A stretch of 64,000 nt of DNA from Bedellia somnulentella (taxonomy: Eukaryota > Arthropoda > Insecta > Lepidoptera > Bedelliidae): NCBI GenBank assembly GCA_963576735.1, contig OY755175.1:16074401-16138400 (forward strand), given 5' to 3'. Shown here in pieces: positions 10,427 to 21,246 of this stretch (positions are counted from its first letter, which is position 1; each line of letters starts with the position of its first letter). The translations under genes were made by a program, and so were the position numbers. The notes under the pieces were generated by a model. It worked only from the letters and a program-made list of their open reading frames with translations. It did not search any database and was not told the DNA's origin.

Positions 10427-11664
10427 TTAGGACTCATCGTCATTATCCTCTATATCTGTTTCAGGCAGAGTATCTTTAACAGATGATGCACGTGGGAGAT
10501 TTATAAATTCTTGTTTGAACAAGGAAGGGATTACATTATCCGTGCAAAGTTTGGATAGGTCATCATATTTAGCTTAAGAGATCGGTAACTGTGATTTATA
10601 ACAAGGTAGCAAGGGTACTTTAGTTTTAGATTGAACTTCTATTTCACTCGACTTTGCAGATTTATTCATAGAATATTTTACTTTGACTTTTGAACGTTTT
10701 TAAATGTAGCAATTCTAATTTTACTGATTTTCCCCATTAGATTACCCCTATAGTATTTATCGGCTACAATATCCCATCTATGGAAATTACCAAATTCAAG
10801 TCTCTCTACTTCGTATGGAAATGGGTTAATCCTAGCAGTTCCGAAAACAGTATACCATTGCGATGGACCATAAACTATGGTCTTCTTTATATTACCCTCA
10901 ATGACAGCGTGAACACTACCCACGGGCTTAAGTGTGTGTCCAGTTAGTAGATAGTTAATTTGAATTGTTTCTAAATTTTTACATTCTTGCAAAGTAAGTG
11001 AATAGTAGCCAAAATAACTTTATTCCTGTTTTGCTCAGGACAGCAATCACAATACAATAGTAAATTTTTGATGTTTTCTCTTGCATCCACAGTCATGATA
11101 TATTTGTAAAGTATACTGGCTATTTCATTGGCACCTCGCTTACCATGAGACTCATCCCAGTAATTGCAATATACTTTCCTTATCCCATTCTCGTAAAAGC
11201 ATAAATTGTAGACAGCTAGTTTACGTGAGTAATAGAGCAGCATTGATTCTCCATGAGGCGTATTTAATACTTTTTCCAAGTCAAAACTTACACAAAGAGT
11301 TGGGTCTGTTTTGTTGATAGCTTTGTGGGAGTAAAATCGGTTGTAGCTTTCATTCTTTTCAATTTCGTGTAAAGTCTTTTCTTGTATTTTGACTGGATCT
11401 GCACTATAGGCAGACTGTTCGAACTTCAAACATTTAAGACATTTGTCCTTTTTAGGGACATGGAACCCAATGTTGAACTTTTCATTAAATATATTGCAGA
11501 AAACGCGTTCGCTAACATAGTCTATACCTTTTTCCTCAAAATATTTCTTATAAATGTTGAACAAGTTGGAAACATTTTTGAACTCTTGTGGTAAATAAAC
11601 TCGTGAAGAATCAGCTCGACAGTAGTGGGATGGTACAGCAGGTAGAGTATGTATGTGTGTTATA
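10427..11664 (-). pseudogene. Transposase main exon, broken by frameshifts and a stop
   Basis: The minus strand reads SHYCRADSSRVYLPQEF, then KDKCLKCLKFEQ, SFDLEKVLNTPHGESMLLYY, YCDCCPEQNRNKV, and after a frameshift GHTLKPVGSVHAVIE and a C-terminus ending EDNDDES. This is an insect transposase-like family. I take D in SFDLEK, D in YCDCC and E or H in SVHAVIE as the candidate DDE-type triad, by position only. One base is missing from an A-run near 10975-10985 and another near 10690-10695, and TAA interrupts the frame near 10575. The protein is therefore not made. Both deletions are in homopolymers. Confidence 0.8.
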
Positions 11665-11793
11665 GGTATGATGTATAAGTAGGTATTTTAGAACTAGATA
11701 AGATAAAGGACCTAAAACATGTAAGTTATAAGTATTTCAGATGCTATAGGTATTTAGGACAATAATTTTGGTATAGTTAACCTGATGTCTTAC

Positions 11794-11874
11794 CACTATC
11801 TTCTGCCCAGAAATTATATCTGCATTTATAAGTGCTTGATCAATTATATTTGACACATGTTTTCTTCTATCCAT
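11794..11874 (-). pseudogene. Candidate first exon of the transposase
   Basis: ATG at 11874-11872 opens a 27-codon stretch, MDRRKHVSNIIDQALINADI then ISGQKIV, ending exactly at a good donor GTAAGA (11793-11788). Its frame and position suit an N-terminal exon of the transposase, but the matching acceptor was not pinned down. Confidence 0.5.
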
Positions 11875-12972
11875 GTTTCTGAAAAATAAACTTTATTAAG
11901 ACTATGCACCAATACATTACCAGAATATACCTACCCTATAAAAACTCGTGATTTAGGTACCTATGTATTTTTTCGGGGAACAGGAATTACATTTAACAAC
12001 GTCAGCATACGGCAAACGGTACAATGAGCTGGTAAAGATACTCACTTAGGTAGGTACCAACCTAATCACAGTACCTACCTAATATTCTTAGTAGGTAACT
12101 AGGTTTCTAAATCGTTCTATCTTTCATACTACATTCCCACTTGAACAGAAAGTTATGTCATAGACAGTATTAATAAACAATTTAGTACTACCAGAATGTG
12201 TGCGTTCAATACAATTTATAAAAAAATACTTACCGGTTAGACTATCCAAACGGCGGGAAAATGGCGCCCGCGGCTGCACCAAGCGACGCCTCGTCGAGGA
12301 ATGAGCCAAAATATGTACCGAACGACCATTGGCGACAAATTTGCGTAAGTAGTAAACGCCGCGACATCGTTTTATGGGATAACTAAACTAATTTAAATCA
12401 ATTTATGTTAAAACATATCCAAACGACAAAAAAAATATATTTAAATTGCAGGTAAAACTTCCGAAACGACATTATAAATAATTTTCAAAGTTTTTTAGAA
12501 ATAACTACGCGACTTAGTTATTAGGTGAATAAAACCATGAAATTTACTTTACGCCAATTAATAATATTTTACCATTAAGTTAAATGATCGAAATGGAGTG
12601 ACACTTAGTATTATTGAAAGGTAGAATTTACCTAGTCAATTTTTTTTTTCAATCCATTTCAAGAAAAACCTACCAACTCCATGGACAATTTAAATTCAAA
12701 ACAAGTAAAACATACTAAGTCAAAAATCAAATAAACGAGAAATTTCTTTATGCCAAATTTTATAAATAGATTCTTTATGCTGTCGTTTGGTCGCCGAAAA
12801 TTTAATTAAAGTAATGGATTAATAAATTACCAAACGACAAAAAAAGTCATCGTACGTAGAGACACGAGAGTAGGACAGATCGACGCAGAAAAAAAAATCC
12901 AGTTCAGTGATATATATAACTCAATATGGCCAAAATTGTCGTTTGGTAATTTTTGCCTTTCAACCGTCGATA

Positions 12973-13222
12973 TATACATACATACATATACTCACGGCTA
13001 TAAATCCCTTAACGGGGTAGCCAGAGCTTTGGAATGAGAAATGCCTCCGCCACTTTTGGAAGTTAATTGGGGTAAAGATGGTAATAATAAATATTTTTGG
13101 TGACGGGTCTCCAACCACATCGCCCAAAAATCACTTAAAAAGCCCCTATACTCTTAGTCGCCTCTTACGATCACCCACGGGTAGAAATGGGGTAGTGTTA
13201 TTCTAAGCCGACACTACACGGC
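12973..13222 (-). repeat. SINE-C at the duplication junction
   Basis: Full-length copy wedged between the right end of the transposon (12969) and the first base of unit 2 (13247). Its ATAC-rich tail abuts the transposon TIR. Confidence 0.85.
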
Positions 13223-13449
13223 ACAAATATATAATATATAATATAATACGATAATATTACACCGTGATGTTAAACACTTAAAAAAAATTGGCTTTAGTTC
13301 TTTCATAATAGTGTAGATGGCGTGCAACATAAACTTAACTGTTTGCGTCATTGTATTCCAGATGGCACTAGAAACATGTTTTGTAGAATTTAAGATCAAG
13401 AAACAAATTGTAATAATTTAAAATTTAGTTTATCTACATCATATTACAG

Positions 13450-13609
13450 ATGATCAATGGATACTTACATTCCTACGAGGGTGCAAATTTAGCTTAGAAA
13501 GAACAAAAGAGAAATTGGACATGTTTTATACTTTGCGAGCTATAGTACCAGAGTTTTACAGCGAGAGAGATCCTATGAATCCAAAATTGCAAGAAATACT
13601 AAAAGATGG
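13450..13609 (+). CDS. Duplicate exon 2
   Basis: Identical to 2594-2753 as far as I can compare by eye, including acceptor TTACAG and donor GTAAATA. Confidence 0.85.
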
Positions 13610-16600
13610 GTAAATATTGAAATCATATATATATATCATATGAAAAGAAAAAAACATACCATATACGATCCAAGACTAACTTAAAGAAGTACCTAAAAAT
13701 AAAGGCCTCATATTGCTTAGTTAAGAAATCCAATAATTAATCAAAACCCCAAAACTTTGCAGATATTGTTTGCACCTAAACTTAAATCAACATTTTGTTA
13801 CTTTTATTACCCCAAACTAGGATTTATTACATAAAAATTTCATTACATTGAATATGTACTCAAGGCTGTAAATCTCAAAAATGACTAGCCAAATATGAGA
13901 ATTTGAAATTCCGCAGCAGCTTTTGTAAGTTGTATAGAGAAAATATAGTAAAATTAAAGACTTGTAACATTAATAAAAAATGGCTAAAGGAAATAAAGTG
14001 TGTTTGTGATGGCTATCCTGCCACATCGCCCCACATTTATTAAAAGAGCCCCTAAGTCATAGAACACCTAAGCAGGCAGAAATTGATTTGTACTTATCGA
14101 TCACGAAAACATGTAGTCTATGCCACATATTTATCTTATAAAACAGCCTTACTTCTGCCTAATGCCATGAATAGGTGCATTAACATGGCGTACTAATTTT
14201 AAAATAATAATTATTTGATATTTCTACCAAGACTCTCCACGAATTTTTCTACTGCGGTAAGCCGCCATTGGTAAGACATTTTAATTAGAACGACAGTTTG
14301 GTATGCAAAGTTTTTTTTAGGTATTCATTAATTATTTTTTTTCGATAGCAAACATAAAAATTACTTGAATTATTTGAATATTTTTCTAATTTTAAAGTTA
14401 TGAATTTTCAAAGATTGTTAAACTTTTTCTCTTAATGACGTCATCACTGACAACCTTCACGTAGCGACATGCAAATGAAACGAAATATTAAATAAAAATG
14501 TTGCTGATAGCAAAATTTTTCACGAATTGATGATCCCAAATGACATTATAACAATATTAAATTAAACAAACTTATGATTTTCGATATTTTATTAAATTAC
14601 TGCAAAAACGAATGTCTTTGAAATAACATTGAAGGTCAAACATTGTAACAGTTTTTCGATAAAATAAAGGTCATCACAGATTTAATTTCCAGAAATTATT
14701 ATTTAAAAACATAATATCTCGAAATGGATTTGTAATCAGCATCACTTTTGTAAAACTTTGCATACCTACCGAATTTGTTATAACAATGGTTTTTGTATAA
14801 TTGCAGACAGTTACAATCTTATAACATAAAATAATACAATTAAGCTCAATTTTATATACTTTTTGTGATATTCCAGAAGCTAAAAAGTAATATTTTCCCT
14901 TTTTAAACTCCATTTATTCTTAAGTTTTCTAATAAGTATTTAAAAATAAAATTGTGTTTCTTTCCTATCTACATTTGGAGAAGGTTTAAGAATCAAGTAT
15001 ACATTTCCGTGTGCCGTGTAATGCCGGCTTAGAATGTCTCTCACTACCCTTTTCTTCCCATGGGTGTCGTAAGGGTATATGGCTTTTTTTAAAGTGATTT
15101 TTGGGCGATGCTGTTGAAGAACCTTTATTTTACAATCTTTTCCCCACTTAGCTTCCAAAAGTAGCTGAGGAATTTCATATTCTGAATCTCTGACTACCCC
15201 TTTTTGGGATTTATGGCCGTAAGTATGTATATGTATGTTTGCGAACCATGCGCGAAAATTCAACTGGATGTTATTACCTATTTCATTCTCTATTCCCCTC
15301 TGATTGCAATAACACATATTTTTGCTGTGTAGTGTCGGCTTAGAATAGCACTACCCCATTTCTTCCGGTGGGTGGACGTAAGAGGCGACTAACGGTATTG
15401 GGGCTTTTAAGGGATTTTTGGGCGATGCGGTTGGAGACCCATCACCAACAACCTTTATTTTACCATCTTTTCCCCACGCAACTTCCAAAAGTGGCTGAGG
15501 AATTGCTGGTTCCTTAGCTCTGGCTACCCCTTCTAGGGATTTATAGCCGTGAGTATGTGTATGTATGTATGTTTGTAATGGAACACTATTCCTCTCTGAT
15601 TGTAATAAAACAATGTTTAATGGACAATCCGCCAACTTATGTACGTGTTTTTCAGAATAATCTTACCATTAAAACAATGTGCATCTGAAGATTCACCGCG
15701 AGTGTTGATATTGCGGGTGGGCAGTTTGAACCCAGCCAAGTATCATATCACAGACATTGTCAAGGTGTCTTTGATGATCACAGATATCTTGATGCTTGAA
15801 GATAACCATTGCAGTGTCTCGGGTGAGGTAAACGGATTTGTATTATGTTACACATAAAACAAGCCAAATCCAGTAATTCTCAAATTAATACTCAGACTCA
15901 CCACATCATTGTTTTTTTAATACTAAGTTCACGTTAGAGATTAAAAAAAAAGTTGATTGCAAAAGTGACCAGCAAAATAATTCTTCCTTATTTTTCTTTA
16001 ATTGAAAAATCTGTGGTTTTACATATATACATACATACATATACTCACGGCTATAAATCCCTAAAAAGGGAAGCTAGAACTGAGAAATTAGAAATTCCTC
16101 AGCCACTTTTGGAAGTTGAGTGGGGAAAAGATGGTAGAATAAAGGTTGTTGGTGATGGGTCTCCAACCGCATCGCCCAAAAATCCCTTAAAAGCCCCAAT
16201 ACCGTTAGTCACCTCTTACGTACACCTACCGGAAGAAATTGGGTAGTGCTAATCTAAGCCGACACTATGTATGAAGAAATGACTAATGAAAAAAGTTTGA
16301 TTGCAAAAGTGATCAGCAAAATAGTTTATTCTTCCTTATTTTTCTTTAATTGAAAAATCTGTGGTTTTGTAATTCATTTATTTATTTACAAAATGTACGA
16401 CAAGTTACTTTGCACTAAAGTCTGATTTTTAATTAGAGTCAGTAAAATGACATTTCCAGTGTTGCAGGTTTTTTGTCCCAAATAAATAGTGTATGGTAGT
16501 AATTTATATATACCTAAACATATACCTACCTAGGGATTATATACATACATACATACATACATATACTCACGCCATTAGTTCCCATTGGGGTAGCAGAGAC

Positions 16601-19600
16601 TATTGATCGCCACTTCGCACGATCCTGACAAACTGATTATATACCTAAACAAAAATGTTTGCCGCGTAGTGCCGGCTTGGAATGTCGCTACCCCTTTCTA
16701 CACACGGGTGTCGTAAGAGGCGACTAAGTGTATTGGGGCTTTTTATTGGATTTTTGGGCGATGCGGTTGGAGACCCGTCACCAAAAACCTTTATTTTTTA
16801 CCATCCTTTCCCCACTCAACTTCCAAAAGTGGCTGAGGAATTTATAATTTCTTAGCTCTGGCTACCCCTTCTAGGGAAATATAGCCGTGAGTATATGTAT
16901 GTATGTATGTACAAAAATATTATATATCTTACGTTAATTGAAATTGTAAAATTAAATAAATCAAATTACGAACGCTATGCTGTGGAAGAGTTGGCCGCTG
17001 AATACGGTGTTACAATCCTGCGTCTGCCCCCCTATCACTGTGAGCTCAACCCAATAGAGTTAATTTGGGCTCAAGCAAAGGGGTACGTCGCAAGTAATAA
17101 TAAAACTTTTAAAATAAAAGACGTAAAAAAACTTTTTGAAGAAAGCCTGAAAGAAGTAACGCCTGAAAATTGGAGACAGTGCATCAACCATGCCATGAAA
17201 GTTGAAGACAAAATGTGTCAACTCGACCACATCATAGACGAATGTGTGGATTCATTCATTATAAATGTAAATGATTACGATTCCGATTCAGAATATACCG
17301 ATTCAGAATCGGAATCGGAATCAACAGCAACCGTTATGAATAAAAACGTATAAAATTACTTGTGATGTTTTCTTTAAAAAAAAAAATAAAAAAAAAATAT
17401 ATATTCAGTTTATAAAAGTACATAATATTCGTCTTAACCTAGTTAATTATTTGAAGTACAAAATATAACATTTTCCTGTTCCTGAGCTAGGTAATTTACC
17501 TGTATTTCAGGCAACAATAAACAAAAAAGGCTTAAACTATCAGTTTTCATATAATGGTATTGGTAAGTAGTGTATAAATTATTATCAGAAATCGATTGTA
17601 TCTAACTAATTGTATTATTATGATAAAAAAATAAATAAAAACAAATAAAAACATCTTATATTAACTTATTATATTAAGCAATTCCTCTGATTCCGTGTAT
17701 GTAAGATTTAATAGCCACGATTGAAGTTTTTTCTTGCATTCAAAGTTGTTTGAGTTATATAATTCTAGTAATCTATTATATAAGTATGGTCTAATTTTGT
17801 TATATAAGTATGGTCCTAAAAATATAAAGAATCTATTTGTAATGGAAAAATTTGCACTATAGGTATTCAAACATACTATATCCTTTCGCCTCCTGTTTAG
17901 TGTATCAGGGTTGAAGTATAAGCTAGCATGCTGTTTTAGAACAGTGAATAGAATAAAGAGCTGGCGCACAGTTAGCACTTTGCATTGTTTATATAGTTCG
18001 GTAGTAGGGAAATAGAAAGGGCGCGCAGTAGCTACTTTAAGTAGCGCTCTTTGAGCTCGTTCCAGTTTTAACATAGTGGTTATGCCAGCACCTCCCCAAG
18101 ATTTTATGCAATAAGTCAGTAAGGATTGACCAAGCGCTTGATAGATTTGCTTTATTAAAGCGTAGTCACATATGTGTCTCAACTTTTTAAATATTACTAT
18201 AAGTTTTCTAATTCTATTACAGAGTGCGTTAATATGGACCTTAAAACTCTTTGTTTCATAGTACTAATTCCTCTAAGTCTCTTTAAACATTTTTACCTTA
18301 CCAACATATTAAAATTGTTTGTAATGAGCTCACTTATTTCTCCATTCATATTATAAAATACATACCTAAAGTCTGATTTTTAATTCGAGTCAGTGAAATG
18401 ACAGGTGCAACTGTCACTGATACATCTTTTTGTATGTATCAGTGACAGTTAGTGACAGTTGCACCTGTCATTTTACTGACTCGAATTAAAAATCAGACTA
18501 TACATACTGTATATTTACAATAAAAAAACACGCTTTGATACCTAATAAAATAAAGCATGACTAAATGTTTAAGTCTATCGATTGCCGAACATCACTATTG
18601 TAGCGGGTCACCCTTTTTTGTATCAGTGACAGTTGCACCTGTCATTTTACTGACTCGAATTAAACATCAGACTATACATGTTTTATAGCTTTTTCTTCTT
18701 TTGTTTCATATATTCGTAGCCCCTAAATTGGGGCTACTTCTTTATTGCTGTACACTGTATAGTATAATTAAATGCTGCAATGACTTAAACCTTAAACCAG
18801 AAGTGCAAGCACGAGCCGTGTTTAAACTAGTTTAGATAGTTATCGCGTGGGATAAAGTCATCTCGTTCTATCAGTTATCGTGTCGATAAAATAGCGCTCG
18901 TGCTTGCCCTTCTGATTGGTTTTGTTGGTCACTAGGCAACCCCACACGTAACTTAGTTAACGAGGCACAATCTATATTGCAACTATATCTGATATATTTT
19001 TTCTACTGGAAAATAATTTGTTCTATAGATGCGGAGATGTTGGTTTTAATATGCTTATTTTTTTATGATAAAACAAATCTAAGGGTTAATAATATTATGT
19101 AACCTGTTTCTTTTCATAGTACACTAAAAACAGATATCTAATATTTATGATGAAAATAAAATGCATTGGTTAATTGGTTAGCATTAATAATTTTCTTGAA
19201 ATTGTTTTCAGGTTATCGTAATAGATCTCGAAGGGGCTGGTATGAATCTTTTCGCCCAATGGACCCCAGCATTAGCTAAAAAGACCGTGATGCTCTCTGA
19301 AAAAGCATTGCCAGTGAGACAGAAGAGTCAGCATATATTAAACACACCGACGGGATTCGAAGCTGCGTTTAAAATCCTAAAACTGTTTTTGGGAGAAAAA
19401 ATGAAGAAACGAGTAAGGAATTAACCTTTTTTTTATAAGTATATGTATACTTTTTTTTAAATTGATTAGATGGATTCAATATGTTACGAACAATAATTAG
19501 CATTTCTCACTTGTGACTATTATCCCTAAAGAAAGAATGCTGTAAAATATCAGCTAATGGTGTCATACTTATGGTGTTTTTAAAGTGGTGTTAGGCGATG

Positions 19601-20819
19601 TGGTAGTTGTGGTGGTGGTAAGTTGGATTAGGTAGTGGTGAGTGGTACATGGCTGAGTTGTACTTATTAATGTGACAGTGTATTCGTACAAAACGGCGAT
19701 AGGCCTGCCCCCTATCACGTGAGTACACTGTCAATGCAAAACGTGGGTACTCTGAATACAAGGTGACAAAGTCATGTGATGTTCAGAAGTATTAGTACCT
19801 CTGCCAACCCCTTCGGGGATATTCGGCGTAAACGTTTATGTTATGTTATGTATCATTGATGTTTCAGATCAAGGTTCACAATCAAAATTATAAGGAAATG
19901 TTCAAGTCGATTCCGAGAAAGATCCTCCCACAAGAATATCAAGGAGAAGCTGAACCATTACAGGAATTAATTGGTTCGTTATTCAGTTTTAATGTATGCT
20001 TGTCTAAATATTCAATATAAATCTTATTATCGAAATAGTAAAACGTGTGTATTTATAAGTTCTTAGGACGTTATTCCACCTTCCTGAGACGGAGTTACTA
20101 AAAATTTAGTGAGCTAGGAGCCAAAATTTGTCTACTTTTCAGAAGCCTAGCGTTCTGAACGTTATTCCACTAGTCTGAATTCAGATTCTGTGGCTTTCAG
20201 ATGTCTGAATTCAGACAAATGGAATAAGCTCTTTATTTCGGAACAAGTGACTTTTTCCTACTATATATGTTATAAAATAAATTATTTATTTAAATTCCAA
20301 TTCTTTGAAAAGGTGTTATGTAAAAGTGCTCGATAAAAATTGCACTACCCTATTTCTTCCTATGGGTGATCGTAAGAGGCGACTAAGGGTATTGGGGCTT
20401 TTTAAGTGTTTTTCGGGCGATCTGGTTTGAGACTCATCGCCAAAAACAATTACTTTACAGTTTCTTCCCCACTCAACATCCAAAAGTGGCTGAAGATTTT
20501 TTCTTGTTCTGTAGCTGTTACCCCTTCTAAAGCTTTGTAGCCGGAGTATATATATGTATTAATGTGTTATTTTTCACATAAACATAAAATGTCGAAACGT
20601 ACCCCCGAAGGGTATGGGAGAGTGCTTGATATTCTAATTGTATCACCACTACATTAAAATTTTTCAGATTACTGGAAATCAAAGGTGGAAAGTTACCGAG
20701 ACTGGTTCATAGAGCAAGAGAAAGAAAAGTCGGATGAATCCAAACAAGATGGACAACCAAAATCGTCATCTGATTTCTTTGGAGTAGAAGGATCTTTCAG
20801 AAAACTTGAATTGGACTAA
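13450..20819 (+). CDS. Partial duplicate of the CRAL-TRIO lipid-transfer gene (exons 2-6, no exon 1)
   Basis: Exons 13450-13609, 15656-15827, 19212-19412, 19868-19973 and 20668-20819 have the same lengths, phases and splice sites as exons 2-6 of the first copy, and remain fully open. By eye about nine bases differ in 791, nearly all synonymous. The one amino-acid change I see is Arg to Gln in the exon 6 linker. There is no copy of exon 1, its leader or upstream region, so this cannot be expressed alone from what is visible. It could serve as an alternative 3' exon set for exon 1 at 1453, use an unrecognised first exon, be silent, or be an unmerged second haplotype in the assembly. Confidence 0.8.
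13857..14075 (-). repeat. SINE-C, degraded (unit 2 copy)
   Basis: Counterpart of 3000-3215, including a TTAATAAAAAATGGCTAAAG stretch that is not typical of SINE-C. Confidence 0.6.
15013..15238 (+). repeat. SINE-C (unit 2 copy)
   Basis: Counterpart of 3919-4170 with small internal deletions, including part of the GACCCATCACC segment. Confidence 0.8.
15325..15571 (+). repeat. SINE-C, reference copy with empty site in unit 1
   Basis: Family definition. It starts CTGTGTAGTGTCGGCTTAGA, then CGTAAGAGGCGACTAACGG, GCGATGCGGTTGGAGACCC, CTTCCAAAAGTGGCTGAGGA and AGGGATTTATAGCCGTGAGT, and ends (ATGT)n; about 247 bp. Unit 1 reads ATTTTTGTAATGG across the same point, so the insertion postdates the duplication. 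TTTG is found on both sides. GCGGTTGGAGACCC is a weak box B candidate; no convincing tRNA head is seen. Confidence 0.9.
15656..15827 (+). CDS. Duplicate exon 3
   Basis: Differs from 4366-4537 by a silent CCG-to-CCA change. Splice sites are retained. Confidence 0.85.
16021..16268 (-). repeat. SINE-C flanked by a long direct duplication
   Basis: Inserted in unit 2 only. About 85 bp of target (GTTGATTGCAAAAGTGA ... AAAAATCTGTGGTTTT) stands on both sides, at about 15945-16020 and 16290-16376. That is far longer than an ordinary target duplication. Confidence 0.85.
16558..16640 (-). repeat. LINE 3'-end fragment
   Basis: Minus-strand copy of the LINE tail: ATACTCACGCCATTAGTTCC, CATTGGGGTAGCAGAGACTA and GATCGCCACTTCGCACGATC. 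Confidence 0.75.
16661..16911 (+). repeat. SINE-C
   Basis: Full-length copy whose GTATGTATGTATGT tail runs straight into the DDE fragment that follows. Confidence 0.85.
16950..17353 (+). pseudogene. C-terminal part of a Tc1/mariner-type DDE endonuclease, 5'-truncated
   Basis: The open frame encodes NYERYAVEELAAEYGVTILR, then LPPYHCELNPIELIWAQAKG with the third catalytic acidic residue (E of NPIELIW), a helical VKKLFEESLKEVTPENWRQC, and an acidic Ser/Asp/Glu C-terminus before stop. The first two catalytic Asp residues and the DNA-binding domain are missing. It is followed at once by a long A-rich run (17366-17400). The apparent start Met lies in the preceding SINE tail and is fortuitous. The remaining frame is intact. 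Confidence 0.8.
17655..18345 (-). pseudogene. Non-LTR retrotransposon RT, C-terminal fragment
   Basis: The minus-strand frame encodes NALCNRIRKLIVIFKKLRHI, IYQALGQSLLTYCIKSWGG and QRALLKVATARPFYFPTTEL, then a tail ending TESEELLNIIS. This is the post-palm region typical of jockey- or CR1-like non-LTR proteins. Upstream of 18230 the frame carries stops. It belongs to a different family from the RT at 1-1218. Confidence 0.75.
18370..18499. mobile_element. 130-bp palindromic MITE
   Basis: Arms starting AGTCTGATTTTTAATTCGAG and including ACAGGTGCAACTGTCACTGA are inverted almost perfectly, so most of the element is one hairpin. TA-type flanks are present. A half-copy of the same family ends the surrounding insertion at 18616-18676. 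Confidence 0.85.
18797..18911. mobile_element. MITE of the GCAAGCACGAGC family
   Basis: TIRs AGAAG(T/G)GCAAGCACGAGC are inverted at the two ends, with TTATCGCGTGGGATAAAG inside. Unit 1 has only ACCTGATTGG at this place. Confidence 0.85.
19212..19412 (+). CDS. Duplicate exon 4
   Basis: Three silent differences from 6680-6880 (GTA/GTT, AAT/AAC, TTA/CTA). The acceptor is TTTTCAG where the first copy has TTTTTAG. Confidence 0.85.
19647..19850 (+). repeat. SINE-A, truncated (unit 2 copy)
   Basis: Counterpart of 7119-7325, again immediately upstream of exon 5. Confidence 0.8.
19868..19973 (+). CDS. Duplicate exon 5
   Basis: Same sequence and the same weak GTTCGT donor as 7341-7446. Confidence 0.82.
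20341..20558 (+). repeat. SINE-C (unit 2 copy)
   Basis: Counterpart of 7806-8030, with GGTTTGAGACTC in place of GGTTCGAGACTC. Confidence 0.75.
20668..20819 (+). CDS. Duplicate exon 6 and stop
   Basis: Arg in the DESKRDGQP linker is Gln here. Other changes are silent, and TAA is retained at 20817-20819. Confidence 0.85.
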
Positions 20820-20924
20820 TATTTTTTTTAAATAGTTGTTACTTAAGCCAAATATACATCTTTGTTATTGTTTGTTTGTTTGTCTTTTAATACATTTCTA
20901 ATGATTGGTGGGTTTGCTAGGATC

Positions 20925-20998
20925 GTACAAAGTGGCGATCGACAGTCTCTGCCTACCTCAATGGGGACTAATGTATGTATTACATTTGTATTAATGTA
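20925..20998 (+). repeat. LINE 3'-end fragment (unit 2 copy)
   Basis: Counterpart of 8386-8460. Confidence 0.7.
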
Positions 20999-21109
20999 TA
21001 TAGCACAACACTTAATCGCATGGTTGTGTTATAAGGTGAGGTAACTAAAACTTTGGTGCTTTAAAAATGATTAACTGATAATGTAATGAGAAATGGTATC
21101 ACTTCTGAA

Positions 21110-21246
21110 GAGCAAGCACGAGCGCTATTTTATCAATACGATAACGGTTAGAATGAGATGGCAGGATACGATACTAAGTAAGTGCGTAAGAGATGGCTGC
21201 TTTATCCCACGCGATAACTAGTTTAAACACCGCTCGGACTAGTTGG
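21110..21246. mobile_element. MITE of the GCAAGCACGAGC family with 5-bp target duplication
   Basis: CTGAA flanks it at 21105-21109 and 21247-21251, and unit 1 has a single CTGAA at the same site. The right end is diverged. Confidence 0.85.

Larger units (their letters stand above)
9061..12969. mobile_element. 3.9-kb DNA transposon with 32-bp TIRs
   Basis: The left end CGACGGTTGAAAGGCAAAAA, continuing TTACCAAACGAC to 9092, is perfectly inverted at 12938-12969. ATAT flanks both sides, a possible 4-bp target duplication. A decamer ACCAAACGAC or its complement recurs inside both ends. A degraded minus-strand transposase lies in the middle. Unit 2 has no copy at the equivalent place. The 4-bp duplication and transposase style would fit a Sola-type element, but that is a suggestion only. 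Confidence 0.85.
16417..18676. mobile_element. Nested insertion with AGTCTGATTTTTAATT inverted ends
   Basis: Absent from unit 1. The left end AAGTCTGATTTTTAATTAGA continues GTCAGTAAAATGACA. The right end TGTCATTTTACTGACTCGAA continues TTAAACATCAGACT. Between them lie a LINE 3' tail, a SINE-C, a DDE transposase fragment, an RT fragment and a complete small MITE of the same TIR family. Confidence 0.7.

Noticed and set aside
15351..15635. Open frames with HTHGYKSLEG or SPTASPKNPL-like peptides, here and at 3899, 14940, 15953, 38000, 41095 and elsewhere
   Set aside because: All are translations of SINE-C in one or other frame and none has an independent coding signal.
16895..16949. MYVCMYKN as the true start of the DDE protein
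   Set aside because: This part is the SINE-C tail read through; homology begins only near NYERYAVEE.
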